64,000 nucleotides of DNA, taken from the NCBI RefSeq assembly GCF_010093815.1, contig NW_022985549.1, positions 496,001 to 560,000 of the forward strand, given 5' to 3'. The translations under genes and the position numbers were made by a program. The notes beneath the pieces are model-generated. The model ran no database searches. It was not told where the DNA came from and saw only the letters and a program-made list of their open reading frames with translations. Shown here piece after piece: positions 12,864 through 24,078 of the stretch. Numbering within the stretch: position 1 is the first letter of the stretch; every line of letters starts with the position of its first letter. This stretch comes from Pseudovirgaria hyperparasitica (taxonomy: Eukaryota > Ascomycota > Dothideomycetes > Acrospermales > Acrospermaceae).

Positions 12864-14258
12864 CACACCCATCTTTCTCCCTCCGTCCATAATGATGACA
12901 TTGACGGGTGAGGCGATTCAGCCGGCTCGATTGTCTCTACGGTCTCATTCGGATGCCTTGAACTGTTCTTGATATTTTGCCGAGGACAGCCTTTCCTCCC
13001 CTGGAGTGAATATAGCGGAAGGTCGAACTGGTGTTCTGCTATGGAATCTTTTCCTTCCGAGGATCTGAAGAACTTATGTTTAGTGACGGCGTCACATAGC
13101 GGTCGAAGAGATGGTATTGAGACACAGATGATCCCTATCGAACACTCAATAACGGACCACAGGGCACTGGTCGCAGCATTGACTGTGTATGAACTTTAGT
13201 AATCTGCTGTAACCTCATGATATGTGACTCACATGATAGATCCTTGCCTCTTTGGATCTGGTTTACAGTTTTGAGACGAAAAGTTGCCGCGATTGCCGCA
13301 CTTACAAGTAAGCTTCAACGTCAGGATCGGTGTAGTATGGGACTTACGATATACTGAGACAGAAAAGAACTGTGAGAGTGATCTTCTGCCGTTTTGGCAT
13401 TTGTATCTTCCAGAATACCGGGATTGGTGTAATTGTCAAGAAGACATCTATCGCTATACCAAGCCCCCCGGAAATCCACAGATATACCATGTAGTTGAGC
13501 TTACGCTCCGTCGGTGTTTGCAGGGGATCCCACGCGGAGGCTGGAGGATCTCTCTGGAATACGATAACGGGAATGGCGGACACCATAAGGCCGCAGACGA
13601 CAAATGCCATTGTATACATCGAATACTTGAACTTCGGAGTCTTAACAATGCGAACGTACGATACGATAATTGAGAGCTTTGTGAACCCCGCCGCAATGCT
13701 GTAGAAGATGTACATGAGATATAGGGCCTGGTTGTGTTAGTGATCACTATGGCAGCTGAATGGTATCTTGAATACACACCTTGACGGCATTTCCAAAGCG
13801 GTGTATAATATCTGGGTCGTGGATATCATCGAACCACCAATGTCTACCGAAACCAGCTATTTTGACGGCTAGCGCACATTAGCAAAAAGAATCGGATATT
13901 GCTTTGGGAATACTACCATGAATGGTAATCCCACAACAGCACATAGTGCATAAGGTCCCAATAGAAAGTAAGACTATGCAGTGTTAGCACAAATTTTGAC
14001 GGAACACAAGCACATACGGTCGTCCAACGCCAGTTTCTTGACGATGAGCCATCTGACAAGAATGCGTAAAACTGTGATCCAAATCACACATGACACGAGA
14101 GCAATTGCAGTTGCTTGTATCGCGTAGGCGTGATCACGAGTATCACTGTAGTCGGCAGGCCCGAGGTATGCTTCGATTGCGACAATGTCCGCAGGGGGAG
14201 ATTGATCTGTTGGTGCGACGCGGCTCGAAGTAGTCGAAGTCATATCTCTTAACTTCAT
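12864..14258 (-). CDS. Fungal rhodopsin-like integral membrane protein (Pth11/SAT4-type 7TM)
   Basis: Seven-helix membrane protein of the fungus-specific rhodopsin-domain family; members are proposed receptors or cluster-associated membrane proteins of unknown ligand. The spliced protein shows VSCVIWITVLRILVRW, LDDLLLSIGTL, GRHWWFDD, a helix with YIFYSIAAGFTKLSI, VFQRDPPASAWDP, LWISGGLGIAIDVFLTITPI, and the family signature LWSVIECSIGIICVSIPSLR, then a polar tail ending ERWV. At least five introns, including 47-60 bp ones near 14020-13970, 13920-13860 and 13240-13200, keep the frame. I chose the ATG at 14258; ATG 14243 is nearly as good, and the frame upstream of 14258 has only a GTG. Confidence 0.85.
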
Positions 14259-15241
14259 CGCCGACCAGTTTATGCCTGTCCTGCGATTAGGAGGAAGGTT
14301 GGAGGATAGACCAGCAGGGAGTTGTCGTTGTGTAGCCACAAATTAGCGTTGTACTCAGACCCGTCCGCAATGAGGAATAATCGCAGGCTGGCGGCGGTGA
14401 AAGACGATGCTGATAAGACGCATGAAGAATTACTCTCACTGTGAGCTAGTGAAGCGAATCAGAAAGCCCCTGCTTCTGGAGGCAAGTTTTATATTGTTGA
14501 AAACGAGAAAAAGGGTCTACGATCGTCTCGTTCCATGACCCGCATGAAAACAAAATTCGATGTGTACCAGTATGGCAGTACGCAGATCCTTGTTCCATGC
14601 AAGTGAATCAAGAGATGATGAAACGTGAAATGTGAAATCTTTGGACACTCTATATACCGCGAAGAAGGTACGCTGTGTGAACAAATGGAAGGATATTTCA
14701 AGCTGCTCTGATTGAATATTGACGAAGAGGTCACATCTCCAAAAGAAAAGTCATACCGTGTGTATCTATGGGCACGTACTTGGCCATCACAGATCGCGAC
14801 ATGCAACTCCCTATAATGTTGACCAACCCAAATTTTAGTCAAAGATTGGATCATCCTCAGTTGTTTGACGGCTACAATGGTTACATTCGTGTTCGCTATC
14901 GCGTGCAGTGAATAGACGTGAGAGACATGCTCTCATGATTGGAAAGAGCTTTATATGTAATAAAAGAGAGCAATGAGGAGTATTGCGAAGGACTACACGT
15001 ATGCTGCCTAAGGCCACAAAGAGCTAGAAAGCGTGGATTGGTGCATACGCTGCTAGTTTGCATGCGGTATAGCGTCGTGTTCCAAATTTCTAAATTTCTG
15101 CCTCTCGAAGCTGTAGAATTTGAACAGCCAGTGCTCACAACGCGACTTCTACAATTTCTCCCTTTTACCGTCCAACTACAAGTATTCCTCGACCAATCTG
15201 ATATACGCATAGAGGGATCGTATTAACAACCTTCCCCCACA
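14259..15241. other. Divergent promoter region
   Basis: Upstream of the rhodopsin-like gene (minus) and of NHP2 (plus). An open frame at 14939-15226 ends just before the NHP2 start but lacks any recognisable domain and probably reflects the NHP2 leader. No RNA gene seen. Confidence 0.55.
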
Positions 15242-16056
15242 ATGTCGAAGGAAAAGTCTAGCTCCTCCAAGAAGGAGCGCAAAGAGAAGGTAGACGACAG
15301 CGGTCGCGTAAAGAAAGAGAAGAAAGACAAGAAGGAGAAGAAGGCGAAGAAGGAGAAGCTTGGAGCGGCCGTCACAGACTCACTGATTGAGGAGCTGGAG
15401 GCCAAGAAAGCGGCAGAGCCCAAGCTTGTCGTAACGAAGACGCAGAACAATGATGGCAGTGACATGGAAGAATTGGAAGTAAATGAGGATGGTACTTTGA
15501 TCAATGTTCCCGCAGTAGCGCTCGTGCCATTCGCGAATCCGCTTGCGGACGAGAAACAGACGAAGAAGGTCATGAAGGGTGTGAAGAAGGGTATGTTCAG
15601 ACTACCTAGTCCGGGTCGCAAGCTCTGCAACACAACTACTCGGCTTTTGATGAAAACTCATATACTAACGAGCTTTCAGCCGCGAAGCACAAGTCGATCC
15701 GCCGTGGTGTGAAGGAAGTCGTCAAGTCGCTCCGCAAGACCACCTCATCCGGACCTGCTTCCTCTGCCAATAGTTCGCCAGCCAGCATAGTCGTAATTGC
15801 TGCTGACATCTCACCGATGGACGTCATCTCACACATTCCCGTTCTTTGCGAGGACCACAATATTCCGTACATCTATGTCAAATCACGCGCCGAGCTCGGC
15901 GCCGCAGGAAGCACAAAAAGACCAACCAGTGTAGTGATGCTCACTGAGAAGAGCACAAGCAAGAAGGGCGGGGATGGCGATGAAAGCGAGTGGAAAGAGA
16001 CCTATGGTGATCTAGTCAAAGTTCTTCTGAAGGCACAGGCAAGCGTAAAGATATAA
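15242..16056 (+). CDS. NHP2: H/ACA ribonucleoprotein subunit NHP2 (L7Ae family)
   Basis: Core protein of box H/ACA snoRNPs, which pseudouridylate rRNA in the nucleolus. Exons 15242-15590 and 15680-16056 give 241 residues. The first third is a Lys/Glu-rich charged tail (KKEKKDKKEKKAKKEK). The L7Ae fold follows: AKHKSIRRGVKEVVKSLRK, VVIAADISPMDVISHIPVLC and IPYIYVKSRAELGAAGSTKR, matching the RNA-binding core. The 89-bp intron starts GTATGT, has a perfect TACTAAC branch site at about 15663-15669 and ends TTTCAG. The N-terminal tail is longer than in yeast Nhp2. Confidence 0.93.
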
Positions 16057-16321
16057 GGTCTCGATCACTTTTACATCTACATCTACTTGTTCTACTACAG
16101 CCAGTTGAAGATGGCACAAGGAGTTTGGGCGCTTATATGGATGGCATTGTACAAGCCTATGAATGGGTGGGTATTTCAGGTGACATACTGTCCAACAGAC
16201 TTGAGACCAATAAAAACGTGATTTTATGTACATGCCCTCTGTAATTTCCACTTCATTGCCGCATAAGTTAATCTTCCCGGGTTATAATTATATACAATGG
16301 ATAATCCTCCAGATTCCAATC

Positions 16322-17475
16322 CTACAACAACCAAGGACTGAAGTCAAAAGGCGTCTCATACTCCCTCGCAGCAAGCGCAACCTCCTTGAAGCTTTCAAAG
16401 ATGTTCTCCGTCGTCCCGATTTCGAAGTCATACCCGTAGTGAGGATCATCGTTCGGAATGATTTGCCAATACATCCACGGAATACCTGCCTCTCCAATCT
16501 CGCCAGCCCACTTTGTAAGATTCGCCGCTCTGTCCTCATCACTCAACGCAGTACCTTCAGGACAGTTGTTGTTCTCAGTATCGAAGTAGCACACGCCCCA
16601 TTCCTGAAAGAGGAGCTTCTTGCCAGCGTCTATGGCCTTGTCAACGAATGGGGTCAGCCTATCAGTAGCGAATTCTGACGGGCCGTAGGTGTGGATGGCA
16701 ATCACGTCAAGAGCCTCGCAGTCGAAGTAGGCGTCTTGCACAGAGGTATCGTCGCAGCATCCACCGCCGGTCATGACCAGTGGGATGCTACCCTCGCCGG
16801 TCGAGGCAGGAAGGCCAGACTTGATAGCAGTGGCGATGTCGCAGTGCCAGGAGCTATGTTGCTGGAGAAAATCGGCACCCTATCTTCGTCAGTAACTTCT
16901 CTCTCCAGAACATTAACGAAGAAAGAACTCACAAGCCCATTCATTGCCTCATTCTGCGTCTCAAATCCAAATATCATGTCCCCGCTCTCTGCCCATGTCT
17001 TCCCCGTGTTCTTGTTTACATGCTGCAACACATGGGCAATCCTTCCCTTGTACATGTCCGCCGCCTCACTACTATTATAAAACCCCTCCCTGCCAAACTT
17101 CTCCGTATATACATCACCTGCGTCCAGCGCATTCCAGCTATGTGGCGAGATCTGCAGTTTGATGCCATAATCCTTGGCGTTGACCATGAAGTCGTCGTAG
17201 CGCTCAAGTACGGTGTCATCCCAATCGCCGATGTAGTCTACTTCGAGCGAAGGATAAGCCACGTGCTGGGTCCCTTTTTGGTTCGCTTCTTCGCCATCGA
17301 GCCAGACGCGGAGGACCTTGACACCGGCTTCGGAGAGGGCGCAGAGGAGGGTGTCTTGTTGGTCCGTATCGAGACCTGCGGCATAGTAAAGGTTTGATCC
17401 GACCCAGCTTTGGAATGCTGACGCCGCTTGGGCAGATGCCAGGAGGGCAACAGTGAGTGATGTGAAAGTCTTCAT
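16322..17475 (-). CDS. Secreted glycoside hydrolase family 5 enzyme (endo-beta-mannanase/glucanase-like)
   Basis: Predicted extracellular retaining beta-glycosidase. MKTFTSLTVALLASAQAASA is a signal peptide. The mature part follows a TIM-barrel layout with GVKVLRVWLDGEE, ISPHSWNALD, FGFETQNEAMNG (acid/base Glu after Asn) and KKLLFQEWGVCYFD (nucleophile Glu). Exons are 16933-17475 and 16322-16879. The 53-bp intron lies just after the NE motif and splices in frame to GADFLQQHSSWHCD. The total of 366 residues is normal for a single-domain GH5. There is no carbohydrate-binding module. The GH5 subfamily, and so the exact polysaccharide, cannot be fixed by eye. Confidence 0.85.
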
Positions 17476-19663
17476 AGCGGCTACTCTGCCGAAGTCGACA
17501 CTTGATGCAGAACCTCATCGATATGACCCCAAGACGCCATTATATAGCCCTATAAATGGGGTTGGTTTGAAGGTATAGTTCCGCCAACTTCCTATAAGGT
17601 CAAGGAAGCTCTTGTCCGTAATTTAGTGGGCTGATGTCACGCAAGACTGTGCCCCTTTGGGGAAGGGAATGAACTACTCGTCCGGGAAGGCCCGGAGATC
17701 AGGTCGATCAAGAGAGCCATGTGGGTTTTTCGTAAGTCTATAGAGGTTGTGCTTGTTGTAAAGAGTGACATGTAGCTAATAGTAGATCTGTTACGTGTGA
17801 CGGACGACATCGAGGGAAGACGTCCATAGGTCCGTCTGAAGTTACAGCAGATCTGAATTGAGTGACGAGTCAGTGATACTTGTGACAAAACGAGCTGTTC
17901 GAGATATGTTTCGTTAGTGCTCATTCCGTCTCTTAACGGGACCGACGTCCGAACAAGTTCTTGCAGACTGGAGGATACTATATTGGCGATAGGTCATCGG
18001 CTGTAAGTACTGCTTGGCCATGTAAAACGGGCAACATATTTACCGATGAGAGTTGTATATTGCCTTATTCGTTTTAAACACGCACCCATTCTTCTGACGC
18101 TTTACGTTTATACTCTGGAAACCACATGCTAGGTGCGAAGGTCATGAAGAGAATACAAGTCTGTAGGCGAGGAAATCTGAGCAGGAGACCGAGTCTTGAC
18201 GGAGAGAAAGCTACTGAAACAGAAGGCGTGAACATCGTTACTCGTTCCATCGCGGAGAGTCTAAGTCCGTGTCAAGGCCGACTCTCTACCTTAGGGACTA
18301 ATGACGTCGCTTAGTCTACTACCTTTTTAAGGTACAATGCAGCTTGGTCTATTGTGTAGTTCGAACTACATGACCTATACACTGAAGTCACCCATAAGTA
18401 TAAACTACGTATCTTCCAAGGCAAATCTATCCTAGAGGAATAGATGTGAGCGCTGGATAAGGACTGACATTGTCGAGGAGAAGCGCGAGATTCCAGAAAT
18501 AGAATATTGGCAAGGCTACGTATCGCATAAATTTCGATAGGTCCCAGTAGATAGAATGACAACCCCCTCGGGATCAAATGTCTGCTAATCTAAAACACTT
18601 AACAATTATTTTGCACTGTACATTTACGATGGCCGTTATGCTATTCGCTTTGTTCCAACGCCACATTCCGTATCTAACCATCGCTGTCGTTGCGGGACTT
18701 GAGCAAAGAAAAGAAAATCGTTGGCTAGCTCGTAGCTTCCAAGGTCAACTATGCGCAAGATTAGCAATGAAACTTTCTTGTGAGAGGTAACCATACGGGC
18801 GTCGATAGTGCCTCCCACTCTCAATCATTTGAAGCAACTGAAGTGTCCACAGCTAAGACGGAAGGGAGCTCTTCGCACGCCATGTTTGTCAACAACAACG
18901 CCACCGCCTGTCGAGATGTTAGTTTTCAGGCTTTGAAGCTGCGATCGTGGCTCAAGGCTTACCGCCGTGTTTGCCGCCCCAGTGTTTAGTCCACATAAGA
19001 CCCATGATGTTGTATATTTGCTAATTGCTGAAAGCACAGTAAGGTTGAAGGTTTGGGTTTGCTTTGTGATGAAAGGTATAGAGTTGAGGAATGGCGTGAG
19101 GTCTGGTGTTGACTTTATAACCAGGCAGTGGGACGTGACCAGGCGCGTAGGAAGTGACGACGGCCAAGGGATACCAAGACCCGTAAACAGGGAAGTTGTA
19201 GCGCCACGTGTGGCTGTGTGCATTTACTGGCCGTCGACGGTTGCTCTTTATTCACGCCACAAGATGTGATCACTTCGTCTGCTTGTTTGATAGGATACTT
19301 AAGTCATTCTTGCGTTCGCCAACAGGACGTTGCTCTTGAATTGTCCTCGCAGGTCTTGGCTTGGCGGTTGATGAAGTATCTTGGTCTTCTAAAGGCTGGA
19401 CGACTTTCACCATACATAATAACCTATTGTATACTTTCATGTTACATCGTGTGTTCATTTAAAGCATGTTTGTTATGAATTAATATGTACATGATGTGCT
19501 ATGGTGGATTCTGCACGTATTGGTGTTGGGGTTATGGATGCGTCCGTTCTCTAAAGGCCGGTACAAATAGAGCGGACGCTTCATATAATACAGATGGTTC
19601 AAAGGACATGGTCATGATATGGAGGGATTTGATTTTTGGTGACACGAAGGACCTCTAATGTTC
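17476..19663. other. 2.2 kb without a supported gene
   Basis: Upstream DNA of the GH5 gene plus downstream DNA of tim9. Open frames such as 18825-19223 (minus, 132 codons, ATG) show no domain, signal or plausible splice partner. No repeats or RNA genes recognised. Confidence 0.55.
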
Positions 19664-20059
19664 CTAACGCCCGGGAAGGCTTCCTGACTGTGCCATGATC
19701 GCATTCTGCTCCTGGAACCGGGCACCGAGTCTCTCTTGGCTCTTCAATTGCTTGTCTACACAGCGCATGACGCAACTCTCTTCTCTCGATCCTAGGCTTT
19801 TGCTAGTGAAGTCGTTCACACAATCGTCGAAGCAACGCTGTACCATGTTGGAGTACATCTGAGGGGGATGGTTTAGCTTGAATCTTTGAAAAACGCTACG
19901 TAGCGGAAAGATGGTAATAGTGAAGGATACATACGTTCATGAACTCCTTCATTTGCTTCTTCTCCATACGGGTGGCTAGCTCAATCTGTTCGTTCTTGTT
20001 GAGGCTGTTGCCGTTAGCAATTGTCGAGAAGAGTGTTCATACAGTACTCACCCGTCCAT
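19664..20059 (-). CDS. TIM9: Mitochondrial import inner membrane translocase subunit Tim9
   Basis: Small intermembrane-space chaperone that forms the Tim9-Tim10 hexamer and carries hydrophobic precursors to TIM22. Three exons (20052-20059, 19935-20004, 19664-19858) give 90 residues starting [20 protein letters not shown]. The twin CX3C motif is present as CFDDC and CVMRC, and the C-terminal part [11 protein letters not shown] matches yeast Tim9 (RFQEQNA). The first exon is only 8 nt. Introns are about 47 bp (with a GCTAAC branch site) and 76 bp. Confidence 0.95.
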
Positions 20060-20066
20060 GATGATA

Positions 20067-20503
20067 CTATAAGATCAAGCGTGGTCTTCGGGTGGTAATG
20101 TAGTGAGAACCACGATGATGATGATTGCGTGCTGAGTATCTGACGCTCTTAGTAGATGAACACTGCGTGTCACGGCGATCGTAGAAGTTACATGCTCGGG
20201 AAGCTACGAAGTTTTGGGTGGCTGTCTTTCCTGGTCCAAGCTCCAAAACCAAGCATTCCTGGCTTAGGCTGGCAGGCAAGTCAATATTCTTTTAATACTG
20301 CTACTTGTGTGTATACGGATCCGCAGAAGCGCAGTCTTTGACTTCGTCGTGTCACCCAGAGTTACTGAGGTCCCCAAAAGACATGAAAGCTCTGAGTGGA
20401 CTGCTTGCCCTCTAGAATGGATGCTGTTGTTGCAGTGGTCATAGCCAGCGACAGTAGCTACAGTCAATGTAAAGATTATGGCAAGAGTATAGACATAATT
20501 CAC
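20067..20503 (-). CDS. Candidate small secreted Cys-containing protein, 5' end unresolved
   Basis: A hydrophobic leader (YTLAIIFTLTVATVAG) is followed by a Cys-containing stretch. A GT..AG intron of about 107 bp joins it in frame to ECLVLELGPGKTATQNF and SRACNFYDRRDTQCSS. The spacing C-x(n)-CxFY-x5-C resembles small secreted fungal proteins of crystallin-like type. No ATG is in frame at the start (only a GTG near 20503), so a further upstream exon is needed or the gene is not functional. The 3' end lies just beside the tim9 start, leaving little room for the tim9 promoter, which argues against it. Confidence 0.3.
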
Positions 20504-21333
20504 TTGTGTGACCTATGTGTTTAAAGCAATCTGAAGTTCCACTACCTAATGGCTTTGCAGTGTCCCTGGAACAGTTGAGAAAGCAGACGGTTGCTATCCT
20601 ACCAGCCTCGAAATTTGGACGCGCTTGGAGCGGTTCCCGCCATCAGCCACATGTACAGCTCGATCGAACAATACAAGCGGCAGCCAAAATGGTCAAGACT
20701 TATGGCAGTGAGATTCCATTGCGCGCCTGAAAAACGTTGTGAATCCCCGAATATTGATCCTTTGCGTTTGACATTGTTGCATATTTTTGGCCCACTGGAA
20801 ACGGGCGGTTACGTAGGTTGGTTCTAACGGCTTGGCAAAGCCGGCTGCTACCGCTCCACTCCATCTCTGCCTATCCACCTCTGTCGTTTGAAGCACTCCA
20901 CCTCCACAACACCCCCGGTCTTAATACCACTCAACACTTGCCTGCCCTTGTGGAGGTCGCAACACCTTCTTACAACATTCTGTATTACTTCTGAGCCTCT
21001 CTGCACAAGTCAGGACACTTCTTGCGTCGCTACAGCCTCAGCCCCCATAGTCGCGTTAGCGACACACATTGATCCTTCGACCGCATCCGTACCGCATCTG
21101 CTAGCTATCTCATCGTTGCTCTTTGTCAGTTCGTCCAAGATTCGCTCAGTCAGATCTCCTTACTTCCTACACTGCACAAGCTCAGCTTGCCCGCAACACT
21201 TGATCTCGTCACGACCCACAGCCTTGCCCGCGACCCGTACTTCGTGTCATTTCGTACCTGTTAGATCTTACCAGGTATTTGGCTTCGGGAATCTGAAAGG
21301 AAGAGCTGGATTAAAGAAGAGCCACAGAAGGCC
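20504..21333. other. Upstream region of the RhoGAP gene
   Basis: The last 400 bases before 21334 are C- and T-rich with many CA/TC runs, as expected for a fungal promoter and 5' leader. No separate gene can be supported. Confidence 0.55.
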
Positions 21334-24078
21334 ATGCTGTCAGCGCAGCGTGGGAAGAATGGCGAGCCGCAACCCGCCCCGGTTGCGGTGTCCCATGAGG
21401 ATGCAGCCAGCAAGCGAGATCTCACCTCATGGTGGAGGCAGTTCAAGCGTGGTACGGCGAAACGTGAAGAAGAAAAAGGTATCGTTGCACTTCCAACGTC
21501 TGTCGTCTTGTCAGCGACTGGTGACTTCGAGAGTCTGCATGACTCACTCACCTGCCGTCACTGGCGCATCTCCGCTTCTGTGGAAGTCCTTCATTCCTTG
21601 AGTCCGCTAACCCTCGCTATCAGCCGAACCGCTCAACACGATCTTTGGCGTACCTCTCTTGACCAGCGTTCGCTATGCCAATGTCGCCATTTCACTGTAT
21701 GATCAGGATGGAAAGAGCTACATATATGGCTATGTGCCGATAATCGTCGCCAAGTGTGGCGTTTTCCTGAAGGAGAAAGGTACGTACATCCAAACTATTA
21801 GATAGAGCTGGCCTAAATCAATCTAGCGACCGAAATAGAGGGTATCTTCAGATTAAGTGGATCTGAGAAGCGCATCAAAGAACTCAGAGCTGTATTCGAC
21901 TCTCAAGAGACCCGTTTTGGTAAAGGTCTTGACTGGTCCGGATTCACCGTTCACGATGCGGCCAACATATTGCGTCGCTACTTCAATACCCTCCCTGAAC
22001 CAATCATACCTCTTCAGTATTACGAGCAATTCCGCAATCCCATTCGGGGACATCAGGCACAGGCTGTCGGCGAGATTGATGGACAGGGTCCGATCGTTGG
22101 TGACTTCGATCCGGATGCTGCTATCAAGAGACTCAAAAACCTGGTGACTGAAATTCCTCCACTCAATCGGCAATTGCTACTTTACATTTTGGATCTCCTC
22201 GCTGTCTTCGCTGCAAAGTCTGACGTCAATAAAATGACTACAGCCAATCTTGCCGCTATTTTCCAACCTGGCATCCTGTCTCATCCTAACCATGCGATGG
22301 CACCCCCGGAATATCGTTTGAGTCAGGATGTCTTGATATTTCTCATCAATAACCAAGATCATTTCTTGATCGGTATGCAAGGAACTGCAGCAGATGAGAA
22401 GACAGTTCAAGATGTTCAAAACGGGCCACCCAAACAAGCATCAACCCCGCCTCGCAAATCGGGTGTGAGCCGCTCAGCATCAAACGCCAGCGCAGGTGCA
22501 GAAAGCCTGCGCAAATTTGGTGGTATCCGACGAAACGTGTCGGTATCATCCAGAAATTCCAGAGGCTCTGTTGTTGCGCCGCAAAGCCCTGCTACACCGT
22601 CCCATGCCACAAGCCCAACAATTGGCGTTCATCGAAGCAACACCGTACCTTCCAAGAAGTCTCCAGCTGTCGGTATTGCACGATTTGCGAGACCAGGAGA
22701 AAAGCGCTCTGAACCTCCCACACCTACCTCAACAGGCACGTCGAGCACAGCCCAGGCAGTGAGTTTATTGTCTACTGAACCATCTAAGTCACCCGCTCCG
22801 GCCCAGGTTCCTGTTCTCGCTCATGTTGATGTGCCTGCAACTGCCGCCGTACCCTTAGCAACTTCCGAGGTCGCGGCCCCGCCAATTGAAGATACTACAC
22901 CGCGCGCCGAACAGCCACAAGTCAACCCAATTGAGTCCGTACAGCTAAGTGAAAATGAGAAAATTACCCAGAAGACAGCTGCACCCACCGTGGAATCGTC
23001 TGGTTGTGTCACATCGGAGCAGATACCTGCAACGATTCGCGAAGAAGAGTCAGCCGGAGGCACTACACCAACTGCTCCAGCATCTGGCTCCTCAAGAACC
23101 TTGACTCAGATGTTCTCTCGCAACTTGGCATACGAGCAGTCGGAGAAGGGTAAAGATATTCGCAGACCAAATAAACTCCAGAAGAAACGTGGACCGAGCA
23201 GCGCGAATCTCAGTGCGCACAGCTCAACTCAATCTCTCACTGGCGTCATATCGAACGACACACCGCTTTCACCTGTCCTTCTCGGATCATCTACCACACT
23301 TCAAGGTTCGACCAAGGAGGCATTTCCTACCAGTATGATTGACTCAAATCAAGCCCCAGGAGTGACACTGATGCGACCAGCGTTGTCTCCATCTCCATCT
23401 CACCGATCATATTCGACTAGCAACGATCTTTCGGAGGCTGAACATGGCGACGAGACCCCTGGAGCGGGTACCGCTGTCGAGCCAGATAAGAAGCATCGTT
23501 GGCGTCTGTCTAACCACCAGAATAAGCACGAGTCTAAGCCAGGTGATCTTGGTTCTAATGCAGGCGCCCAACAGAGCATGAGTTCTTTCACTAGCAGCGC
23601 AGGCGGTCGTGGACGTAAGAGTTTCGAACCAATCACACAATGGGGATCAGAATCGTCGGCCTCGACCGGTCAGCGCGGCCTCGATGCTGAGATTGGATCG
23701 CCGCCCAAGGAACACCGCGGTTTAGGTGGATGGCTCAAAGCCAAGCTAGGTGACAAGAAAGATCGAGCAAAGAGTCCACCTGAATCTCAGGGACAAAGAC
23801 AGCAGCTTCAGGGAACCGACGCTCCGAGTCGCGGCAAATCAATGGAGGTTGCGAGAAGAGACTCGGACCAGACGGTAGAGACAATTACCAGGCCGCCAAC
23901 CGCTGAGAAAGCTGGTGCTACCGCAGCGGCAGTAGCAGCCGCGCAGACGTATCCGAGTGCCATGCAGGCGAGTAACAAGATGCCAGCAGGACCTGTATCG
24001 GCCACCACGCAGAGTGTCGACTCGGCCGCAGCAAAACCAACTACTACCCAAGACACTTTTCCCAAGGTCGAAGGCTAA
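21334..24078 (+). CDS. Rho GTPase-activating protein, Sac7/Bag7-like
   Basis: Stimulates GTP hydrolysis by a Rho GTPase, probably Rho1 in cell-wall and actin control. Exons 21334-21478, 21624-21779 and 21827-24078 encode 850 residues. The RhoGAP domain occupies roughly residues 50-270: FGVPLLTSVRYANVAIS, then EIEGIFRLSGS, which carries the arginine finger, then LPEPIIPLQYYEQFR and NKMTTANLAAIFQPGIL. The remaining two thirds are low-complexity, Ser/Pro/Thr-rich and probably disordered, with basic patches and a short GLGGWLKAKLGDKKD segment near the end. This layout fits the fungal Sac7/Bag7 group. The second intron is only 47 bp. Confidence 0.9.

Noticed and set aside
14259-14339. Longer N-terminus for the rhodopsin-like gene
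   Set aside because: The upstream in-frame start is GTG, which is not expected for a fungal nuclear gene; ATG 14258 or 14243 is preferred.
18825-19223. 132-codon ATG-led open frame on the minus strand
   Set aside because: No recognisable motif; overlaps other open frames equally well, so chance is the best explanation.
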